From an uncultured Porphyromonadaceae bacterium (GTDB taxonomy: Bacteria > Bacteroidota > Bacteroidia > Bacteroidales > Muribaculaceae): a stretch of DNA of 35,263 bases. The notes beneath the pieces were generated by a model, which was not told where the DNA came from, made no database searches, and saw nothing but the letters and a program-made list of their open reading frames with translations. The translations under genes and the position numbers were made by a program. How positions within the stretch are numbered: the stretch's first letter is position 1; the number at the start of each line of letters is the position of its first letter. The DNA is taken from assembly GCA_947176995.1 (NCBI GenBank), contig CAMWSY010000005.1:1-35263 (forward strand), given 5' to 3'. Below, piece by piece: positions 30,473-35,263 of this stretch.

Positions 30473-31378
30473 TTATGCAAAGAGAGGTGAGGGGTACACG
30501 CCTTCTTTGGTGAGCTCTGCAAATTTCTCCACTACCGAGGGACGGTCAGCTGCGTATGTCACGCCAAACCATTTGCTGTCGGTGTCGAGCACCTTCACTG
30601 TTGCCTCGCCGCTGTTGATGAGAGTGTCGATGGCAAGCGGGATGAAGAACTCCGCCTTAGGTTTCTCGATGTTTGAGTCAAGGAATTTCTTGAACTCGCG
30701 CTCCGAGTAGTCGAAATAGTCGGGAGTGAAGCCCCAAAGGTTCATCGATACCGGGGTGGCGGGATCAAGTTTCTGCTCCTTACCATCCTCGTCGGTGAAG
30801 ACGATCTCATGCTCGGGATTGTAGGAGATGGCTGTGCGCTCCACAACCGATGTGAGAAGACCATCCTTGGTCTCGCACACGCCGCGTGCCACAGAGCCGT
30901 TCTCGGTCATCGTGTTGCCTACGCGGAAACCTACCATGCAGTAGTCACCCTTGCGGTCATGCTCGCGTGAAAGCTCTTTGGCGATAACCTCAAAGGCATT
31001 GCGGCCGTAGAAGTCATCGGCATTGATTACTGCAAACGGTTCCTTGATCACATCCTTACCCATCAGCACGGCGTGGTTTGTGCCCCACGGTTTGGTGCGG
31101 TCTGCCGGGCAGGTGTAGCCCTCGGGGAGAGCATCGGTCGACTGGAACACTACTTCAACAGGGATATGTCCCTCATATTTCTTGAGAACTTTCTCGCGGA
31201 AGTCCTGTTCGAAGTCTTTACGGATTACAAACACGATCTTTCCGAAACCGGCCTTGATGGCGTCGTAGATCGAGTAGTCCATGATAGTCTCACCTGAAGG
31301 CCCGAGCGGATCGAGCTGCTTGAGACCTCCATAGCGGCTGCCCATACCGGCAGCCAGCACAAAGAGTGTAGGTTTCAT
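30473..31378 (-). CDS. Sugar-phosphate nucleotidyltransferase
   Basis: A 301-aa NTP_transferase-family protein. The nucleotide-binding signature is VLAAGMGSRYGGLKQLDPLG, followed by SGETIMDYSIYDA, PWGTNHAVLMGKD and the metal-binding AVINADDFYGR. These resemble UTP-glucose-1-phosphate uridylyltransferases, but the exact sugar phosphate is not decided. It follows galK and galM by 14 bp, and no galT is present in the window. It may therefore activate galactose-1-phosphate or glucose-1-phosphate for this pathway; that is inference from context. Confidence 0.75.
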   Translation of the reverse strand: MKPTLFVLAAGMGSRYGGLKQLDPLGPSGETIMDYSIYDAIKAGFGKIVFVIRKDFEQDFREKVLKKYEGHIPVEVVFQSTDALPEGYTCPADRTKPWGTNHAVLMGKDVIKEPFAVINADDFYGRNAFEVIAKELSREHDRKGDYCMVGFRVGNTMTENGSVARGVCETKDGLLTSVVERTAISYNPEHEIVFTDEDGKEQKLDPATPVSMNLWGFTPDYFDYSEREFKKFLDSNIEKPKAEFFIPLAIDTLINSGEATVKVLDTDSKWFGVTYAADRPSVVEKFAELTKEGVYPSPLFA

Positions 31379-31392
31379 CTTGAGATTTTATA

Positions 31393-32439
31393 TTAAGCTT
31401 TGAAGCTGAATACGATTGTTTCATCAAACACCTCTCCCTCGCGGAGCACCGTGTTGGGGAAGTTCTGATGATTGGGGCTGTCGGGGAAATGCTGGCACTC
31501 GAGTGCTACACCCTCGCGGTTCTGGTAGGGGCGTCCTTCGGGGTTGAGAGGAGTTTCTCCGCCAAACCAGTTGGCTGTGTATAGCTGCACTGCCGGCTGG
31601 GTGGTCGAGATCGTGAGCTCGCGGCCGGTCTTCGGGTCACGCAGCCATGCTATCGGTGCGAGTCGGCCCGGTACCCAGTTGTCGGCTACAAAGCAGTGAT
31701 CATATCCGCGCCCTATGTGCAGAGCCTCAAAATCCTCGTTGATGTCGCGGCCGATTGGCTTGGCTGTTGTGAAGTCCATCGGTGTGCCCTCTACGGTAGC
31801 GATTTCGCCGGTGGGAATTTGTCCCTCATCGGTGGGAAGCCAGCGCGAGCAAGCCAGCTTCAGCTCATGGTCGAGTATGTCGCCGCTGTTCTCACCTGCC
31901 AGATTGAAGTAAGTGTGGTTTGTGAGGTTGAGGATCGTGGGAGCGTCCGTCACGCCGGTGTAGTGGATTGTGAGCTCGTTGTCGTCATTCCATGTGTACG
32001 CCACTCTCACGTCGAGTGCGCCGGGATAACCCTCTTCGCCGTCAGGACTGATGCGTGTGAATGCCACCGTGTCGTCATCCTCTACCGTCGTGTCCCATAT
32101 TCTGTTCTGGAACCCCGTGGGGCCGCCGTGCAGATGGTGCGGGCCGTTAGTGGCCTTGAGCTTGTACTCCTTGCCGTCGATCGAGAATGTGGCGTTGGCT
32201 ATGCGGTTGGCATAGCGGCCCGGTGTCTTGCCTGCGCACGGGCCGTCGGCCATGAAGTCAGCGGGATCGGCATAGGTTGTGATCACGTTCTGTATGTTGC
32301 CGGTAGCGTCAGGGACATTGATTTCCGTCACTCCTGCTCCGAGGGAGCTGAGCACTACGCTCGCTCCCTTGGAGTTGGTGATGGTGGCAAGTGTGATTTC
32401 CCCAAATTTTGAGGCTACCTTTTCAATTTTTACTGCCAT
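31393..32439 (-). CDS. galM: Galactose mutarotase (aldose 1-epimerase), cytoplasmic
   Basis: A 348-aa mutarotase without a signal peptide, supplying alpha-D-galactose to galactokinase. Motifs: TPGRYANRIANA, HHLHGGPTGFQNR, LNLTNHTYFNLAG (catalytic His), EGTPMDFTTAKPIG, GYDHCFV and ALECQHFPDSPN (catalytic Glu). It lies 39 bp after galK and 14 bp before the nucleotidyltransferase. It differs from the periplasmic lipoprotein paralogue at 20933-22081 in location and context. Confidence 0.92.
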   Translation of the reverse strand: MAVKIEKVASKFGEITLATITNSKGASVVLSSLGAGVTEINVPDATGNIQNVITTYADPADFMADGPCAGKTPGRYANRIANATFSIDGKEYKLKATNGPHHLHGGPTGFQNRIWDTTVEDDDTVAFTRISPDGEEGYPGALDVRVAYTWNDDNELTIHYTGVTDAPTILNLTNHTYFNLAGENSGDILDHELKLACSRWLPTDEGQIPTGEIATVEGTPMDFTTAKPIGRDINEDFEALHIGRGYDHCFVADNWVPGRLAPIAWLRDPKTGRELTISTTQPAVQLYTANWFGGETPLNPEGRPYQNREGVALECQHFPDSPNHQNFPNTVLREGEVFDETIVFSFKA

Positions 32440-32478
32440 GTGTGTTAAGCGTTGGTGAAAGAGTAGGGGAGCGGCTTT

Positions 32479-33612
32479 TTAGCCGATGCGGTGTGCGCCG
32501 TCGCTGATCACAACGTCATACACGCGGGGCTCGTGGCCATACTTGGCGGCAAACTTCTCGCGTGCTGTGGCGATGAACTTGTCATAGAGCTCATCCTTGA
32601 CGAGGTTGATGGTGCAGCCGCCGAAACCGCCGCCCATGATGCGCGAGCCGGTCACGCCGCACTCTTTGGCTATGTCGTTCAGGAAATCTAGCTCCTCGCA
32701 TGAAACCTCGTAGTCAGCCGACAGACCGTGGTGTGTTTCATACATGCGCTTGCCCACTGTCTCGTAGTCGCCACGCATGAGAGCGTCACACACGTCGAGC
32801 ACTCTCTCCTTCTCGCCGATCACAAACTTTGCGCGGCTGTAATCCTCCGCACTGATTTCATCCTTGATTGAATCGAGCATTTCCATGTTGGCGTCGCGCA
32901 GAGTCTCGATACCGAGTTTGGCGGCAACGCGCTCACATGATTCGCGGCGCTTGTTGTAGGGTGAGTCAACCAGCTCATGCTTGACCACTGAGTCAAGAAG
33001 CACGAGTTTGTAGCCTACGGGATCAAACGGGAAGTACTCGAACTCGCTTGAACGGCAGTCCAGACGCATCAGGTTGCCCTTCTTGCCGAAGATCGAGGCA
33101 AACTGGTCCATGATGCCGCAGTTCACACCGCAGTAGTTGTGCTCGGTGCTCTGGCCGATGCGGGCAAGCTCAAATTTGTCGATCTTGTTGTCGTTGAACA
33201 TATCGTTCAGCGCAAATGCAAAACAGCTCTCGAGGGCTGCCGACGACGACAGGCCTGCGCCAAGAGGAATGTTGCCTGCAAAAACAGCGTCAAAACCTTC
33301 GACCTTGCCGCCACGCTTGATGATCTCGCGGCATACACCGAAGATGTAGCGTGCCCACTGCTGTGCGGGAGCATCCTCCTCATTGAGGCCGAATTCCACA
33401 TACTCGTCGATGTCAACCGAGTAAACGCGCACTTTGTCAAGACCGTTAGGCTTGATTTCTGCTTCAATTACTTTGTCAATAGCTCCGGGAAACACAAACC
33501 CGCCGTTGTAGTCGGTGTGTTCGCCGATAAGGTTGATACGGCCTGACGATGCGTAGCGGACGCCCTCGGCGCCGAAGCGGTTTTTGAACTCTGCTCTGAT
33601 TTTGCTGTCCAT
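32479..33612 (-). CDS. galK: Galactokinase
   Basis: A 377-aa GHMP kinase phosphorylating galactose at C1. The galactokinase signature GRINLIGEHTDYNGG (about 24-38), the ATP loop NIPLGAGLSSSAALE, CGIMDQFAS and the C-terminal GHMP motif RIMGGGFGGCTINL are all present. It is the first gene of the probable operon galK-galM-nucleotidyltransferase-hypothetical-cyclophilin-M16. A -7 box (TATATTTG) lies about 53 nt upstream, directly after the rpoD terminator. Confidence 0.96.
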   Translation of the reverse strand: MDSKIRAEFKNRFGAEGVRYASSGRINLIGEHTDYNGGFVFPGAIDKVIEAEIKPNGLDKVRVYSVDIDEYVEFGLNEEDAPAQQWARYIFGVCREIIKRGGKVEGFDAVFAGNIPLGAGLSSSAALESCFAFALNDMFNDNKIDKFELARIGQSTEHNYCGVNCGIMDQFASIFGKKGNLMRLDCRSSEFEYFPFDPVGYKLVLLDSVVKHELVDSPYNKRRESCERVAAKLGIETLRDANMEMLDSIKDEISAEDYSRAKFVIGEKERVLDVCDALMRGDYETVGKRMYETHHGLSADYEVSCEELDFLNDIAKECGVTGSRIMGGGFGGCTINLVKDELYDKFIATAREKFAAKYGHEPRVYDVVISDGAHRIG

Positions 33613-33664
33613 GATATAGAAATATAGATAGTTTTTGAGAATTTTCTTAATGATGATTCTGTAG

Positions 33665-33672
33665 CAAATATA
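33665..33672 (-). promoter_or_regulatory. -7 box of the galK operon
   Basis: TATATTTG on the minus strand is an exact -7 match. The -33 position falls inside the rpoD terminator stem and has no TTTG, so an activator may be needed. Confidence 0.5.
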
Positions 33673-33675
33673 ACA

Positions 33676-33704
33676 AAAACCCGCCGTTAATCACGGCGGG
33701 TTTT
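33676..33704 (-). terminator. Intrinsic terminator of rpoD
   Basis: A perfect 12-bp stem, AAAACCCGCCGT (minus strand, 33704-33693) with ACGGCGGGTTTT (33687-33676), loop 5 nt, then TGTTATATTT. It sits 69 nt past the rpoD stop. Confidence 0.88.
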
Positions 33705-33772
33705 ATGAAAAATTATGAGAAAATGGTTCTCAGTAATATCTTTTTTACAATGCGGCTTTGTGAGGAAGTCTG

Positions 33773-34633
33773 TTACTGTCCCAGATATGCCTTCAGGTGC
33801 TTGCTGCGGGGGCCTTTAAGGCGGCGGATTGCCTTTTCCTTGATCTGGCGGACGCGTTCGCGTGTCAGGTCAAATTTTGCACCGATCTCCTCGAGGGTCA
33901 TCTCTTGGCAGCCTATGCCGAAGAACATCTTGAGTATCTCACGCTCGCGTTCGTGAAGCTGGCGGAGTGCGCGCTCCACTTCGCGCGACAGTGATTCCTG
34001 ATTCAGCGAAGCGTCGGCCGAGGGGGAGTCGTCGTTCGACAGCACATCGAGCAGGCTGTTGTCCTCGCCCTCTACAAAAGGAGCGTCCACCGAGATCGAG
34101 CGTCCCGAGACCTTGAGCGTGTCGGCGATTTTGTCCACAGGCACATCAAGCGAGGCGGCGAGTTCCTCGGGAGAGGGACGGCGCTCGTTCTCCTGCTCGA
34201 ACTTCGACAGGGCTTTGCTTATCTTGTTGAGGGTTCCTACCTGATTGAGCGGCAGACGCACGATGCGCGACTGCTCGGCGAGTGCCTGAAGGATCGACTG
34301 GCGGATCCACCACACTGCGTATGAGATAAATTTGAAACCCCTCGTCTCGTCGAATTTCTGAGCGGCCTTGATCAGCCCCATGTTACCCTCGTTTATGAGG
34401 TCAGGAAGGCTGAGTCCCTGATTCTGGTACTGTTTGGCCACAGAAACCACGAAACGCAGGTTGGCGCGTGTGAGCTTGTCGAGAGCTCTCTCGTCACCCT
34501 GTTTAATGCGCTGAGCGAGTTCGACTTCCTCCTCTACGGTGATCAGGTCCTCACGGCCTATTTCTTGGAGATATTTGTCGAGAGATGCGCTCTCGCGATT
34601 TGTGATTGAACGTGTAATCTTCAGCTGTCTCAT
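33773..34633 (-). CDS. rpoD: Primary RNA polymerase sigma factor, Bacteroidetes type
   Basis: A 286-aa sigma-70 that starts directly before region 1.2 ([20 protein letters not shown]) and lacks region 1.1, as is usual for the Bacteroidetes primary sigma. Region 2 includes [34 protein letters not shown] and [19 protein letters not shown]. Region 3 includes [20 protein letters not shown]. Region 4 includes [14 protein letters not shown] and the helix-turn-helix [20 protein letters not shown]. This sigma should recognise the TTTG/TAnnTTTG promoters found through the window. Its own promoter is not clear; TAGATTTT at 34687-34680 is a weak -7 candidate. Confidence 0.95.
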   Translation of the reverse strand: MRQLKITRSITNRESASLDKYLQEIGREDLITVEEEVELAQRIKQGDERALDKLTRANLRFVVSVAKQYQNQGLSLPDLINEGNMGLIKAAQKFDETRGFKFISYAVWWIRQSILQALAEQSRIVRLPLNQVGTLNKISKALSKFEQENERRPSPEELAASLDVPVDKIADTLKVSGRSISVDAPFVEGEDNSLLDVLSNDDSPSADASLNQESLSREVERALRQLHEREREILKMFFGIGCQEMTLEEIGAKFDLTRERVRQIKEKAIRRLKGPRSKHLKAYLGQ

Positions 34634-34762
34634 GGTTCGTCTCTTTCTTTTCGCGGATATTAAACGTGCGAAATTACGAAAAATCTAACAATTTCCGGCT
34701 ATTAAAAGCCTTCTAATTTTGTTAAACTTTGCCAAACCTCAGTTGCTCAGGATTGTGTGGCC

Positions 34763-35263
34763 TTATTCGAAAATCGAGAGAACAGGGCGTCCGATCCACA
34801 CCTGCGGAGTCTCGAGTCCGAAGATGCGGGCGATGGTGGGGGCTACGTCAAACTGCATCATGCTCTCGGGAATCTCATTGCCTCCTTTGCGTATTCCCTT
34901 GCCGAGAATGATAAACGGAGTCTCCATCTCCTGCATTGTTTTGCCGCCATGTCCCTTGCCGATACCGCCGTGATCGGCAGTGACTATGATGATTGAATTG
35001 TCATATATTCCGGCCTCCTTAGTTGCCTGAACGATCTCGGCCACGCATGAGTCAAGTTCATGAAGCTTGGCGTAATATTGCGGTGTGTCGTGCCCTGCGA
35101 CATGTCCGGCATGGTCTGGCTCGTCATAAACGATGTTGAGCAGAGTGGGTTTGGCCGACTTGATATATTCGCAGGCAGCTTTTGTAGTTGACTGGTTGAG
35201 CGGCTTTTCGCTTATCACACGGTCGAGATTGAGAGCGAGGGTGTCACACACATAGCGTATGCC
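34763..35263 (-). CDS. Alkaline-phosphatase superfamily protein, 5' end outside window
   Basis: The frame is open from the right window edge to a TAA at 34765-34763, 166 residues, with no need for the internal GTG at 35251. YDEPDHAGHVAGHDTPQYYA carries metal-binding Asp and His of the type I phosphodiesterase / nucleotide pyrophosphatase branch, and VTADHGGIGKGHGG carries the second Asp-His metal pair. The C-terminus reads PFIILGKGIRKG, QFDVAPTIARIFGLETP and WIGRPV, as in sulfatase and phosphatase-like enzymes. The substrate cannot be inferred without the N-terminal nucleophile region. It is upstream of rpoD on the same strand with 129 bp between. Confidence 0.85.
   Translation of the reverse strand, partial: GIRYVCDTLALNLDRVISEKPLNQSTTKAACEYIKSAKPTLLNIVYDEPDHAGHVAGHDTPQYYAKLHELDSCVAEIVQATKEAGIYDNSIIIVTADHGGIGKGHGGKTMQEMETPFIILGKGIRKGGNEIPESMMQFDVAPTIARIFGLETPQVWIGRPVLSIFE

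Overview
The window reads as a chromosomal segment of a Bacteroidales bacterium, most like a gut Muribaculaceae or Bacteroides relative. The evidence is the Bacteroidetes-type promoters (TTTG, 19-20 nt, TAnnTTTG), a short primary sigma factor without region 1.1, the trpBEGDCFA gene order, the lipobox lipoproteins, a Porin_10 family porin, and DUF5103, DUF4827 and DUF4923 proteins. No phage, insertion sequence, CRISPR array or rRNA was seen. Almost all of it is core or housekeeping sequence, so the interest lies mainly in regulatory and non-coding structure and in one unusual signalling protein.

Layout, left to right. 1-5.2 kb: a partial DUF5103 (type IX secretion plug-like) gene on the minus strand, divergent from argD and ssb. 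The minus-strand operon korDABC (2-oxoacid:ferredoxin oxidoreductase) converges on ssb, with a strong terminator between. 5.5-12.7 kb, plus strand: a DbpA-like DEAD-box helicase, a family 2 glycosyltransferase whose real N-terminus has no ordinary start codon, nrnA, a DUF4827 lipoprotein, a glmM-like mutase overlapping argE, and a DUF4923 exported protein. 12.7-19.4 kb: a complete tryptophan operon, trpB-E-G-D-C-F-A. It is preceded by a promoter, a 23-codon leader peptide with three Trp codons, and mutually exclusive antiterminator and terminator stems.

19.4-25 kb: a Bcr/CflA-type efflux pump and tRNA-Cys on the minus strand, then on the plus strand a periplasmic aldose 1-epimerase lipoprotein with a long structured leader. 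Next comes a large membrane sensor (periplasmic binding-protein-like domain, TM helix, two PAS-like regions, degenerate receiver) that has no histidine-kinase core. A 294-nt gene-free interval packed with small palindromes and tandem 9-mers follows; relatives of several of these occur elsewhere in the window. 25-35.3 kb, all minus strand: a porin coupled to a membrane-anchored solute-binding protein; a probable operon galK, galM, a sugar nucleotidyltransferase, an unknown 125-aa protein, a cyclophilin lipoprotein and an M16 peptidase; rpoD; and a partial alkaline-phosphatase-superfamily gene.

The best-supported regulatory system is the trp attenuator. The most unusual protein is the kinase-less hybrid-type sensor. 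Two further unexplained signals are a bipartite promoter motif shared with identical spacing by the DUF5103 and porin genes, and a 44-nt, 75%-identical element just upstream of both trpB and the epimerase gene. Everything here was read by eye; no database search or folding program was run.
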